In this document: positions 1-7,964 of the stretch, piece by piece
Position numbering within the stretch: the stretch's first letter is position 1
Layout of the letters: each line of letters opens with the position of its first letter
The notes under the pieces: generated by a model
Seen by the model: the letters and a program-made list of their open reading frames with translations, nothing else
What the model was told of the DNA's origin: nothing
The model's database searches: none
Translations under genes and position numbers: made by a program
NCBI RefSeq assembly: GCF_013155375.1
Contig: NZ_JABJQY010000002.1
Span: 310,001-374,000 of the forward strand
Origin: Nocardioides sp. zg-1308
GTDB lineage: Bacteria > Actinomycetota > Actinomycetes > Propionibacteriales > Nocardioidaceae
DNA: 64,000 nucleotides
Reading direction: 5' to 3'

Positions 1-2
1 TG

Positions 3-605
3 GTGGCCGACATCGCCCGCGGTGCCGTCGAGGGGGGCGACCCTGCCCTCGCTCCGGGGGCGTCACGGGTGCTCGCCCGGCTCAGCGCCGACGCGGGCTT
101 CCTCACCGACTGGCTGGGCCGCGACGACGTCGACCAGACCGTCCGCTGGGCGGCCGTCCACCGGCTCGCAGAGCTGGGCGACGCGTCGTTCATCGACGCC
201 GAGGCCGACCGCGACAAGTCCGTCGCGGGCCACCACGCCGCCCTCACCGCCCGCGCGGCCGTGCCCACCGCCGAGGCGAAGGCCGAGGCGTGGGAGCGGC
301 TGATGAGCGGCGACCTCGGCAGCCATGAGTTCGACGCCGTCGCCGCCGGGTTCTGGGGCTGGGAGCAGGCCGACCTGGTCCACCCCTACCTGGCCCGCTA
401 CGTCACCGACGGCCTCGACCTGGCCCGCCGGTCCGGCCAGGCGATGGGCGACGTCATCGGCGACGCCTTCCCCCGCCTGCCGCTCACCCCGGACGTACGC
501 CGCGAGCTCCGCGCGGCCGTCGCCTCCGCCCTCGAGGGCGAGGTGCCCACGGTCCTGGCCCGGGCGTGGAACGACGCGCTGGACGACCTGGACCGGACGT
601 TGTGA
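3..605 (+). CDS. pepN: Aminopeptidase N, C-terminal part (truncated by window edge)
   Basis: The frame is open from the window edge to the TGA at 603-605, giving 200 residues. It reads as the helical ERAP1-like C-terminal domain of M1 zinc aminopeptidases: alternating Ala/Arg/Leu-rich helices and repeated short turns such as WAAVHRLAELGD. The catalytic HExxH domain lies outside the window, so activity cannot be checked. The family removes N-terminal residues from peptides in the cytoplasm. The gene converges on prs with a hairpin between them. The true start is upstream of the window; the GTG at position 3 is only the first complete codon. Confidence 0.8.
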   Translation: MADIARGAVEGGDPALAPGASRVLARLSADAGFLTDWLGRDDVDQTVRWAAVHRLAELGDASFIDAEADRDKSVAGHHAALTARAAVPTAEAKAEAWERLMSGDLGSHEFDAVAAGFWGWEQADLVHPYLARYVTDGLDLARRSGQAMGDVIGDAFPRLPLTPDVRRELRAAVASALEGEVPTVLARAWNDALDDLDRTL

Positions 606-691
606 GGGTGGGGTCGCCTGTCTCTGGAGTCCCCGGATATCCGGTGACCGCCGTGCCTACAGGTAGAGATCTCGACCTCTGAGCACGGAAC

Positions 692-708
692 TCGGGCGCA
701 AAGCCCGA
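692..708. terminator. Hairpin between convergent pepN and prs
   Basis: A perfect 6-bp stem (TCGGGC / GCCCGA) with the loop GCAAA lies between two convergent genes. There is no clear U-tract. A 12-bp palindrome, CCGGATATCCGG, sits upstream at 633-644. Position and symmetry suggest a two-way terminator. Confidence 0.5.
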
Positions 709-727
709 CCCGCGCCGGGCCGTACGA

Positions 728-1708
728 CTACGCGTGCCCGTCGAACATCGACGTCACGGACCCGTCCTCGAACACCTCGCGGATGGCCCGGGCGATCAGC
801 GGCGCGATGGACAGCGTCGTGAGCTTGTCGAACTGCTTGTCGGCGGGGACCGGCAGGGTGTTGGTCACCACGACCTCCATCGCGGAGGAGTTCTTCAGCC
901 GGTCGACCGCGGGGTCGGACAGGATCGGGTGCGTCGCGGCGATGATGACGCCGGCGGCGCCCTCGGCCATGCACGCCTCGGCGGCCTTCACAATCGTCCC
1001 GCCGGTGTCGATCATGTCGTCGGTCAGGATGCAGATCTTGCCGTGCACGTCACCGACCACGCGGTTGGCGACGACCTCGTTGGCCACGTCGATGCGGCGG
1101 GTCTTGTGGATGAAGGCCAGCGGAACGCCGCCGAGGCGGGCCGACCAGCGCTCGGCGACCTTGATCCGGCCGGCGTCCGGGGAGACGACGGCCAGCTGCT
1201 GATCGCCGTACTTCTCCTTGACGTAGTCGGTGAGGATCGGCAGCGCCATCAGGTGGTCGACGGGGCCGTCGAAGAACCCCTGGATCTGGTCGGCGTGCAG
1301 GTCGACGGTGATCAGCCGGTCGGCGCCGGCGGTCTTGAACAGGTCGGCCATCAGGCGGGCCGAGATCGGCTCGCGGCCGCGGTGCTTCTTGTCCTGGCGG
1401 GCATAGCCGTAGAACGGCATGACCACCGTGATGCGCTTGGCCGAGGCGCGCTTGAGCGCGTCGACCATGATCAGGTGCTCCATGATCCACTCGTTGATCG
1501 GCGCCGTGTGGCTCTGGATCACGAAGGCGTCGCAGCCGCGCACGGACTCCTCGTAGCGGACGTAGAGCTCGCCGTTGGCGAAGGCCCGCGCGTCCTGCGG
1601 GACGAGCCCGCACTCGAGGAGGTCGGCGACCTCGTGGGACAGGTCGGGGTAGGCCCGCCCGCTGAAGACCATGAGGTTCTTCTCCGTGGTCCGCTTCATT
1701 CCGGTCAC
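728..1708 (-). CDS. prs: Ribose-phosphate pyrophosphokinase
   Basis: Makes PRPP from ribose 5-phosphate and ATP for nucleotide, His and Trp synthesis. The class I features are visible: an N-terminal FSGRAYPDLS segment, FANGELYVR, the HKTRR segment of the flexible catalytic region, and the PRPP-binding loop LTDDMIDTGGT near the C-terminus. I chose GTG at 1708 (protein begins VTGMKRTTEKN, 326 aa) because AGGAG lies 9 nt upstream. A longer frame reaching 1798 would run into glmU and adds residues unlike the family. It lies downstream of glmU on the same strand with an 86-nt gap, so the two are probably co-transcribed. Confidence 0.95.
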   Translation of the reverse strand: MTGMKRTTEKNLMVFSGRAYPDLSHEVADLLECGLVPQDARAFANGELYVRYEESVRGCDAFVIQSHTAPINEWIMEHLIMVDALKRASAKRITVVMPFYGYARQDKKHRGREPISARLMADLFKTAGADRLITVDLHADQIQGFFDGPVDHLMALPILTDYVKEKYGDQQLAVVSPDAGRIKVAERWSARLGGVPLAFIHKTRRIDVANEVVANRVVGDVHGKICILTDDMIDTGGTIVKAAEACMAEGAAGVIIAATHPILSDPAVDRLKNSSAMEVVVTNTLPVPADKQFDKLTTLSIAPLIARAIREVFEDGSVTSMFDGHA

Positions 1709-1794
1709 GCGACGCGACTCCTGACTCGGGGGGGCTCGTTCGGAGGTGCTGCACAGGATTCTCGCCCACCTCCCGGCCAGCCCCAACCTCGGGG

Positions 1795-3231
1795 TCACCC
1801 CTCGGTCTTCTCCTGCTGTTCACGTGCGGTTCGGGCGGCCTCGGCCTGGGCCGTCCCGGCGCGCCGCGACTCGGTCCAGCCCTCGAGGTTGCGCTGCGGC
1901 GAGCTGCTCACGGCAAGCGCGCCGGCGGGCACGTCACGGCGTACGACGGTGCCGCCCGCGGTGCCTGCCCCGTCCCCGACCGCGACCGGCGCGACGAAGG
2001 TGTTGTTCGAGCCGGTCTTGGCGTGCCGGCCGATCACCGTGCGGTGCTTGGCGACGCCGTCGTAGTTGGCGAAGATCGTGCCGGCCCCGATGTTGGTGCC
2101 CTCGCCGATCTCGGCGTCACCGACGTACGACAGGTGCGGCACCTTGGCGCCGTCGCCGATCTGCGAGTTCTTGGTCTCCACGAATGTGCCGATCTTGCCG
2201 CCGGTGCCGAGCTGGGTGCCGGGGCGGAGGTAGGCGAACGGCCCGACCGACGCGCCGTCCCCGACGACCGCGAGCTCGCCGTGGGTGCGTACGACGCGGG
2301 CGCCGGCGCCGACCTCGCAGTCCTTCAGCGTGGTGTCGGGGCCCACCACGGCGTCCTCGCGCACGACGGTCGCGCCGAGCAGCTGGGTGCCGGGCAGGAT
2401 CGTGGCGTCGGGCTCAAGCACCACGTCGGCCTCGATCCAGGTGGTCGCGGGGTCCATCACCGTGACCCCGTCCTGCATCCACCGGGTCACGATGCGGCGG
2501 TTGAGCTCGCGGCCGAGGTCGGCGAGCTGTGCACGGTCGTTGGCGCCGGCGGTCTGCGCGACGTCCTCGATCAGGTGCGCGCCGACGGTGAGCCCGTCCT
2601 CGCGGGCGAGGCCCACGGCGTCGGTGAGGTAGTACTCGCCCTTGGCGTTGTCGTTGCTGATCCGCGCGAGCGCCGTGACGAGGAACTCGGCGTCGAAGGC
2701 GAGGATGCCCGAGCTGATCTCGTCGATCTCGCGCTGCTCCGGCGTCGCGTCCTTCTCCTCGACGATGGCCTCGACGTCACCCTCGTGGTTGCGGATGATC
2801 CGGCCGTAGCCGAACGGGTCCGGCAGCCGGCCGCTCAGGATGCTCACGGCGCGCTGCGCGGCCTCGTGCTCCGCGGCGAACGCCTTGAGCGACTCGCCCT
2901 CCAGGAGCGGGGTGTCGCCGGCGGCCACGATGACGGTGCCGGTCGTGGTGCCCGAGGCCTCCATCGCGACGCGTACGGCGTGACCGGTGCCCTCCTGCGT
3001 CTCCTGCACCGCCAGCACCGCGTCGGGCACGAGCTCGCTGATGTGGGGGCCCACCTGCTCGCGCTGGTGCCCCACGACGGCGACGACGCGGGTCGGCTCG
3101 ACGGCCTGCACGGCACGGAGCACGTGGCCGATCATGGAGCGTCCCGCGACGGGGTGCAGCACCTTCATGGTCTTCGACTTCATCCGGGTGCCGCCGCCGG
3201 CGGCGAGGACGATGACGGTGAGGTTGTCCAT
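1795..3231 (-). CDS. glmU: Bifunctional UDP-GlcNAc pyrophosphorylase / GlcN-1-P acetyltransferase
   Basis: Performs the last two steps to UDP-GlcNAc, the precursor of peptidoglycan and mycothiol. The protein is 478 aa, normal for the family. The N-terminal uridylyltransferase carries LAAGGGTRMKSKTMKVLHP (about residues 9-27) and the GEYYLTDAV segment. The C-terminal half (about 260-440) is a left-handed beta-helix of hexapeptide repeats ending with IGAGTIFANYDGVAKH and the acetyl-CoA site TGSNNTFVAPV. The ATG at 3231 is preceded by CAGACT 6 nt upstream, close to the leaderless -10 pattern used by many genes here. The order glmU-prs beside tRNA-Gln recalls other actinobacteria. Confidence 0.95.
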   Translation of the reverse strand: MDNLTVIVLAAGGGTRMKSKTMKVLHPVAGRSMIGHVLRAVQAVEPTRVVAVVGHQREQVGPHISELVPDAVLAVQETQEGTGHAVRVAMEASGTTTGTVIVAAGDTPLLEGESLKAFAAEHEAAQRAVSILSGRLPDPFGYGRIIRNHEGDVEAIVEEKDATPEQREIDEISSGILAFDAEFLVTALARISNDNAKGEYYLTDAVGLAREDGLTVGAHLIEDVAQTAGANDRAQLADLGRELNRRIVTRWMQDGVTVMDPATTWIEADVVLEPDATILPGTQLLGATVVREDAVVGPDTTLKDCEVGAGARVVRTHGELAVVGDGASVGPFAYLRPGTQLGTGGKIGTFVETKNSQIGDGAKVPHLSYVGDAEIGEGTNIGAGTIFANYDGVAKHRTVIGRHAKTGSNNTFVAPVAVGDGAGTAGGTVVRRDVPAGALAVSSSPQRNLEGWTESRRAGTAQAEAARTAREQQEKTEG

Positions 3232-3298
3232 GGGCGCAGTCTGTCACCGGCAGCGGGCGCGCTGGCCAATCGTGTCGGTCCCGCCCACGTGCTCCCGC

Positions 3299-3682
3299 TC
3301 AGTCGGTCCCGCCGGCGGGATCCCCGAGGCGTCGCCTGAGGACGACCTCGAGCGCCCCCACCGAGCCGGCCATCTCGTCGAGCTCCTCGCGGCCGACGAC
3401 CTGGCGCCACTCGTCACCCTCGCGCCCCAGCACCACCGGCGCACCGGTCGACGCGACCGCCCGCCGCAGCCCGTCGTCGAGCTCGTTGAGGTGCAGCAGC
3501 CGCACCGGCACCGGCAGGCTCGCCGCCATCCGGTCCCAGTCCGCCTTGCGGCGCACCGTCGAGTGCGTGATGTCGCACAGGCCGCAGTGCCGGGTCCCCC
3601 GGAGGCGGCCCCAGACGTACGCCGCCTCGCCGAGCAGCCCGCCGTCCGCGTCGTACACGCCGACGAGCTCGGAGATGGCCAT
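3299..3682 (-). CDS. Small conserved protein of unknown function with CxxC
   Basis: Encodes 127 aa. I recognise no named domain. The protein is soluble and acidic, with a short HCGLCDITH segment (about residues 32-40) holding a Cys-x-x-Cys pair that could bind metal or be redox active. It is followed by RRKADWDRM and LLHLNELDD. The ATG at 3682 has TAGCGT exactly 7 nt upstream, so the mRNA is probably leaderless. It lies 67 nt upstream of glmU on the same strand but has its own promoter. Function is unknown. Confidence 0.7.
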   Translation of the reverse strand: MAISELVGVYDADGGLLGEAAYVWGRLRGTRHCGLCDITHSTVRRKADWDRMAASLPVPVRLLHLNELDDGLRRAVASTGAPVVLGREGDEWRQVVGREELDEMAGSVGALEVVLRRRLGDPAGGTD

Positions 3683-3689
3683 GCCCGCG

Positions 3690-3695
3690 ACGCTA
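3690..3695 (-). promoter_or_regulatory. -10 element (leaderless) for the 3299-3682 gene
   Basis: TAGCGT on the minus strand, 7 nt before the ATG at 3682. It matches the TANNNT spacing of leaderless actinobacterial promoters. Confidence 0.6.
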
Positions 3696-3740
3696 CCGGG
3701 CGCCGCCCCGACGCCGGGTCGTCCACTGCCGCCGCGGGAC

Positions 3741-4101
3741 GTGCAGTGGAACCTCCTGCTGGAGCGGATGAGCCGGGAGGGCGAGGCGGAGGACCGACCT
3801 GACCGTCATCTTCACGCCCGAGCAGTGGGAGCAGGTGCTCGACCGCCACGGCATCCCGCAGACCGGGACCTTCGACTTCTACGACGAGCTGCTCGGGTCG
3901 ACGTGCCGCGACCAACGGTTCCTGGTCTTCTGGGAGGGCGAGCTGGTGGCCTCCACCCGGGAGCAGCTCCCACCCACGACACCACCCACCACGCCCCTGC
4001 GCGAGATCCGCCGCAGGCTCGCGGAGGCGAAGGCGACCGGCGCCACGCTCGGGTGGTTCGCCTACCGCCCCGACGCCACGGAGGAGGAGCTCCCCGGGTA
4101 G
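3741..4101 (+). pseudogene. Small gene apparently frameshifted by a 4-bp GACC duplication
   Basis: The frame from GTG 3741 reads VQWNLLLERMSREGEAED and then loses sense. A second frame, open from about 3772 and able to start at GTG 3835, continues as LTVIFTPEQWEQVLDRHG and runs to 4101. The break coincides with a direct GACC GACC repeat at 3792-3799. Removing one copy joins the two halves into one protein of about 118 aa. Either the gene is broken or translation starts at 3835 and yields 88 aa. I do not recognise the family. Its 3' end overlaps the tRNA-Gln gene on the other strand by 12 bp. Confidence 0.4.
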
Positions 4102-4168
4102 GAGTCGAACCTACGTCGCTAGTCCTGATTCAAAGTCAGGCGGGCCCTGCCGGCAGACCAACCGGGGA
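4090..4168 (-). tRNA. tRNA-Gln (anticodon TTG), unusual geometry
   Basis: On the minus strand the acceptor stem is TCCCCGG / CCGGGGA, the D-stem GGTC / GGCC, the anticodon stem CCTGA / TCAGG with loop CTTTGAA (anticodon TTG), and the T-arm GTAGG-TTCGACT-CCTAC. The discriminator is G and no CCA is encoded. Two points are odd: two nucleotides instead of one between the D and anticodon stems, and a 9-nt variable loop (ACTAGCGAC) where 4-5 is usual. Location next to glmU-prs matches the tRNA-Gln position I recall from mycobacteria, which supports the call. Confidence 0.75.
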
Positions 4169-4280
4169 ATGTCCCGCCAAGCCTAGGGCCCGCCTCGGGC
4201 GGGACTGCCGAGACCCGGCAGACCAACCGGGGATAGAGCGCCAAGCCTAGGGCCCGCCTCGGGCGGGACTGCCGAGACCC
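4151..4280. repeat. Tandem duplication (about 65 bp x2) of the tRNA-Gln 5' end and promoter
   Basis: Copy 1 (4151-4215) and copy 2 (4216-4280) are nearly identical. They differ mainly in a 6-7 nt patch just upstream of the tRNA start. Each copy holds the first 18 nt of the tRNA, a TAGGCT -10 candidate on the minus strand and a CCCGCC-TCG-GGCGGG hairpin. Only copy 1 leads into the whole tRNA, so copy 2 is a promoter plus a truncated tRNA head. Confidence 0.85.
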
Positions 4281-4292
4281 GACGCCTTTGCT

Positions 4293-4338
4293 GACGTGTG
4301 ACGAACCGGTCGTCGGGGCGACCGCATCGTCACACGTC
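4293..4338. other. Long near-perfect hairpin in a divergent intergenic region
   Basis: A 12-bp perfect inverted repeat (GACGTGTGACGA / TCGTCACACGTC) encloses a 2x2 internal loop and a second perfect 6-bp stem (CGGTCG / CGACCG) with loop TCGGGG. It sits between the tRNA-Gln promoter copies and the ABC operon, which point away from each other, so an ordinary terminator is not expected. The rest of the gene-free stretch 4169-4500 holds only the tandem repeat and the ABC promoter. Confidence 0.6.
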
Positions 4339-4496
4339 CGACCTCGAGCCCGACCGCGGGACGTTTTACGGTGCGCGCCACCGTCGGCCCCGTCCGCATG
4401 CCGACCGCGCGCACGACCGCACCCACCGGCCGGGCCTCCGCCGAACTCGACCCGGTGTGAGGGCGATCCCTGATGCCGTACGTCGGTCCCGGCCGC

Positions 4497-4502
4497 TAGC
4501 GT
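4497..4502 (+). promoter_or_regulatory. -10 element (leaderless) for the ABC operon
   Basis: TAGCGT lies 7 nt before GTG 4510 and decides that start over the in-frame GTG at 4501, which overlaps the element itself. Confidence 0.55.
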
Positions 4503-4509
4503 GACGCCC

Positions 4510-5469
4510 GTGACGGGGGAACTCATCGGCAGGGCGCCGGTCATCACGACCGCGGGGCTCACCAAGCACTACGGGACGGTCCACGCGCTGACCGACCTGA
4601 CGGTCGACGTCGGCCAGGGGGTGACCGGGCTGGTCGGCGCCAACGGCGCGGGCAAGTCGACACTCATCAAGATCCTGCTCGGCCTGCTCGAGCCGACCGC
4701 CGGCCAGGCGAGCGTGCTCGGCCACGACATCGAGCAGTCCAGCCAGGAGATCCGCCGGCTCGTGGGCTACATGCCCGAGCACGACTGCCTGCCGCCCGAC
4801 GTGAGCGCGAGCGACTTCGTCGTCCACATGGCGCGCATGTCGGGCCTCGGCGCCGCGGCGGCCCGCGAGCGCTCGGCCGACGTGCTGCGCCACGTGGGGC
4901 TCGACGAGGAGCGCTACCGGCCGATGGGCGGCTACTCCACGGGCATGAAGCAGCGCGCCAAGCTCGCGCAGGCCCTGGCCCACGACCCGCAGCTGGTCTT
5001 CCTCGACGAGCCGACCAACGGCCTCGACCCGGCGGCCCGCAACGACATGCTCCGCCTCGTGCAGCGCATCGGCAGCGAGTTCGGCATCGCGGTCCTCGTC
5101 ACCTCGCACCTGCTCGGCGAGCTCGAGCAGGTCAGCGACCACGTCATCGTGCTGGACGGCGGCCACCTGCTGCGCTCGAGCGCGACCACCGACTTCCTCA
5201 AGATCACCGGCAGCCTGCTCGTCGAGGTGGTCGGCACCGAGACCGAGCGCGACCGCCTGGGCGAGGCGCTGGCCCAGCGGGGACTCACCTGCCGCCCCCG
5301 CGGCTCGATGGTGGCCGTCGACCCGCCGCCGGCGGAGCTGGCCCACGAGGGCGCCGCCCACGACCTCATCCGTGACGTCGCGGCCGAGCTCGGCCTGGGG
5401 CTGATGCGCCTCCAGCCCGACCGCGGCCACCTCGAGGACGTCTTCCTGGAAGGAGGCGCCCGTGTCTGA
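4510..5469 (+). CDS. ABC transporter ATP-binding protein (pair 1)
   Basis: Cytoplasmic nucleotide-binding subunit of an ABC-2 type exporter, 319 aa. Walker A is GANGAGKST (residues 43-51), the signature is YSTGMKQRAKL, Walker B is LVFLDEPTNGLDP, and the H-loop is VTSHLLGELE. A C-terminal extension of about 90 residues follows the core domain, as in single-domain drug or lipid exporters. First gene of a four-gene operon whose members all overlap by 4-8 bp. The substrate is unknown; related systems export antibiotics, lipids or cell-wall material. Confidence 0.88.
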   Translation: MTGELIGRAPVITTAGLTKHYGTVHALTDLTVDVGQGVTGLVGANGAGKSTLIKILLGLLEPTAGQASVLGHDIEQSSQEIRRLVGYMPEHDCLPPDVSASDFVVHMARMSGLGAAAARERSADVLRHVGLDEERYRPMGGYSTGMKQRAKLAQALAHDPQLVFLDEPTNGLDPAARNDMLRLVQRIGSEFGIAVLVTSHLLGELEQVSDHVIVLDGGHLLRSSATTDFLKITGSLLVEVVGTETERDRLGEALAQRGLTCRPRGSMVAVDPPPAELAHEGAAHDLIRDVAAELGLGLMRLQPDRGHLEDVFLEGGARV

Positions 5470-6358
5470 CCTGACCGGATCCGGACCGGGTCGCACCGGT
5501 GTCATCCACGACCTCGGCTACCGCCACTACGACGGTCAGCGCGAGGGCACCGGCGCGATCGCACGCACCCTGTTCGTCACCGGCCTGCGCCACGCCTACG
5601 GGCTCGGGCGCTCGGGCAAGTCCAAGGTGATGCCCTTCCTGCTGCTCGGCATGTCGGTGCTGCCGGCGGCGATCGTCGTCGGCGTGGTCGTCCTCACCGG
5701 CCTCGACAGCCTCCCGATCTCCTACGCCGACTACACCAACCAGACGCAGCTGCTCGTCAGCCTCTTCGCCGCCGCGCAAGCACCGGTGCTGTTCTCCCGC
5801 GACCTGCGCTACCGGTCGATCGTGCTCTACCTCGCCCGCCCGCTGGCGGCGCCGATCTTCGCGCTCATGCGCTGGTTCTCCCTCACGCTGGCCGTGCTGC
5901 TCTTCATGGCCGTCCCGACGCTCCTGCTCTTCCTCGGCGCGATGCTCGCCGGCCTCGACAAGAGCGACCAGGTCACCGCCCTGCTCAAGGCGCTCGTCCT
6001 CCAGGTGCTCCTCGCGATGCTGATCGCCGGCATCACCGGCCTCATCTCGTCGGTCTCGCTGCGCCGCGGCTTCGCGGTCGTCGGCTCGGTGATGGCCCTC
6101 ATCGTGCTGACCGGCGTCATCAACGTCGTGCAGAACATCGCGTCCTTCGAGGACGCCGACTCCGCCTCGGTCGCGGTCGGCCTCTTCTCGCCCTGGTCCC
6201 TCTTCACCGGCCTCGCCAACGCCTGGGACGCCGGCATCGAGACCCCGGTCCCGGTCGACGGCGCGTGGGTGCCGGCGTACGCCCTGGTGGCGCTGCTGCT
6301 GGTGGCTGGCTGCCTGCTCGGGCTCGTCGCCCGCTTCCGGAAGGTGGGTTCACGATGA
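5462..6358 (+). CDS. ABC-2 type permease (pair 1)
   Basis: 298-aa membrane subunit with about six hydrophobic segments, for example MPFLLLGMSVLPAAIVVGVV and VLLFMAVPTLLLFLGAML. The GTG start lies inside the end of the upstream ATPase gene (8-bp overlap), so the two are translationally coupled. The soluble N-terminus (about 55 residues) contains GYRHYDGQREG, which is common in ABC-2 permeases fed by this ATPase type. It forms the channel partner of the preceding protein. Substrate unknown. Confidence 0.85.
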   Translation: MSDLTGSGPGRTGVIHDLGYRHYDGQREGTGAIARTLFVTGLRHAYGLGRSGKSKVMPFLLLGMSVLPAAIVVGVVVLTGLDSLPISYADYTNQTQLLVSLFAAAQAPVLFSRDLRYRSIVLYLARPLAAPIFALMRWFSLTLAVLLFMAVPTLLLFLGAMLAGLDKSDQVTALLKALVLQVLLAMLIAGITGLISSVSLRRGFAVVGSVMALIVLTGVINVVQNIASFEDADSASVAVGLFSPWSLFTGLANAWDAGIETPVPVDGAWVPAYALVALLLVAGCLLGLVARFRKVGSR

Positions 6359-7266
6359 GCAACCTGGTCCTCGACTCGGCCTCGCGCTGGTTCGGCAACG
6401 TCGTCGCGGTCAACGACGTCTCCCTCTCCATCGGCCCCGGCGTGACGGGCCTGCTCGGCCCCAACGGCGCGGGCAAGACGACGCTGATGGCGATGATGTC
6501 GGGCTTCCTGGCACCCTCGGCCGGCCACGTCACCCTCGACGGGCAGCCGGTGTGGCGCAACACCGAGATCTACCGCCAGATCGGGCTGGTGCCCGAGCGC
6601 GAGCTGAGCTTCGGCTACCTCACCGGACGCCAGTTCGTCCGGGCCAACGCCGACCTGCACCGGATGCCCGACGCGGCCGCCGCGACCGAGCGGATCCTCG
6701 AGGTCGTCGACATGGTCGAGCCGGCGGGCCGGCGCCTCGACACCTACTCCAAGGGCATGCGCCAGCGCGTCAAGATCGCCGCCGCGCTCGTCCACGGGCC
6801 GTCCGTGCTGCTCCTCGACGAGCCGTTCAACGGCGTCGACCCGCGCCAGCGGATGCACCTGATGGACCTGCTGCGGCGCCTCGGCGACGAGGGCCGCACC
6901 GTGCTGTTCAGCTCGCACATCCTGGAGGAGGTCGAGCGGCTGGCCCGCCACATCGAGGTGGTCGTCTCCGGCCGCCACGCGGCGTCGGGCGACTTCGGCG
7001 CGATCCGCCGGCTGATGACCGACCGCCCGGTGCAGTACGCCCTGCAGTCCAGCGACAACCGCACCCTCGCCTCGCTCCTGATGGCGCACGAGTCGGTGCG
7101 CGCGGTGAGCCTGCGCGGCGACCACCTCGACGTCCAGGTCGACGACCTGGGCAGCTTCGCCGTCAGCCTCCCGGGCCTGGCCCGGCAGCACGACGTGACC
7201 TTGTTCGAGCTCTCCCCCAGCGACGAGTCGCTCGAGAGCGTCTTCGCCTACCTGGTGGCCCGATGA
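6355..7266 (+). CDS. ABC transporter ATP-binding protein (pair 2)
   Basis: 303 aa. Walker A GPNGAGKTT (35-43), signature YSKGMRQRVKI, Walker B LLLDEPFNGVDP and the SSHILEEVERL switch region are all present. The ATG at 6355 overlaps the previous stop in an ATGA, fixing the start. It resembles the upstream ATPase but is diverged enough to be its own pair partner. Having two ATPase/permease pairs in one operon suggests either one heteromeric exporter or two exporters with linked roles. Confidence 0.88.
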   Translation: MSNLVLDSASRWFGNVVAVNDVSLSIGPGVTGLLGPNGAGKTTLMAMMSGFLAPSAGHVTLDGQPVWRNTEIYRQIGLVPERELSFGYLTGRQFVRANADLHRMPDAAAATERILEVVDMVEPAGRRLDTYSKGMRQRVKIAAALVHGPSVLLLDEPFNGVDPRQRMHLMDLLRRLGDEGRTVLFSSHILEEVERLARHIEVVVSGRHAASGDFGAIRRLMTDRPVQYALQSSDNRTLASLLMAHESVRAVSLRGDHLDVQVDDLGSFAVSLPGLARQHDVTLFELSPSDESLESVFAYLVAR

Positions 7267-7964
7267 TCAACGTGACCATTGCCAAGCTGGCGCTGCAGGC
7301 ACTGCTCGGCCGCCGCCGCTTCTTCCTGCTGCTCGCGTTCCCGGTCCTGCTGATCGGGCTGGTCGCACTGGTGACGGCGCTCACCGACGGCGACGCGGCG
7401 TTCGAGATCCTGCCGGGCCTGGGCTACCCGCTCGTGCTGCCCCTCGTCGCGATCCTCGCGGCCTCCTCGGTGCTCGGCCCGGAGGTGGACGACGGGTCGA
7501 TCACCTACCTGCTCTCCAAGCCGGTCAGCCGCTACGGCGTGGCGATCAGCAAGTGGCTCGTGGCCCTCGCCGCCACGCTGGTCGCCGGCGCGCTGCCGAT
7601 CCTGGTCGCGGCCCTCATCACCGGCGACAGCACCCGGGCGGTCGCGCTCTTCGTCGGCGCCGTCGTCGCCGGGACGACCTACTCCGCGCTCTTCCTCGCC
7701 ATCTCGGCCGTGACCAGGCACGCGGTCATCGCGTCGCTGATGTTCGTGCTGATCTGGGAGAGCCTGCTCGGCAACCTCTTCTCCGGCATCGCCTGGCTGA
7801 GCATCGGCCAGTGGGGCCTGCGGGTCGGCCACGAGATCTCCGACCAGCTGCCCGACCCCGCCAACCTCCCCTACGCGATCATCGCCAGCCTCGTCGTCAC
7901 GGTGGTCGGCGTGTGGTTCGCGGGCGACCGGCTGCGCTCGTTCTCCCTCCGCGGCGAGGACTAG
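7263..7964 (+). CDS. ABC-2 type permease (pair 2)
   Basis: 233-aa polytopic membrane protein starting at the ATGA overlap with the ATPase gene. It has about six hydrophobic helices, including FFLLLAFPVLLIGLVALVTA and PYAIIASLVVTVVGVWFAGD, and the segment DDGSITYLLSKPVSRYG typical of ABC-2 permeases. Last gene of the operon. Its TAG stop overlaps the TAG of the convergent gene inside a single CTAG (7961-7964), so there is no intergenic space for a terminator. Confidence 0.85.
   Translation: MINVTIAKLALQALLGRRRFFLLLAFPVLLIGLVALVTALTDGDAAFEILPGLGYPLVLPLVAILAASSVLGPEVDDGSITYLLSKPVSRYGVAISKWLVALAATLVAGALPILVAALITGDSTRAVALFVGAVVAGTTYSALFLAISAVTRHAVIASLMFVLIWESLLGNLFSGIAWLSIGQWGLRVGHEISDQLPDPANLPYAIIASLVVTVVGVWFAGDRLRSFSLRGED

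Noticed and set aside
4188..4204. CCCGCC-TCG-GGCGGG hairpin as a terminator
   Set aside because: It lies upstream of the tRNA on its own strand and occurs in both copies of the duplication, overlapping the promoter region, so it is not a terminator of the tRNA.
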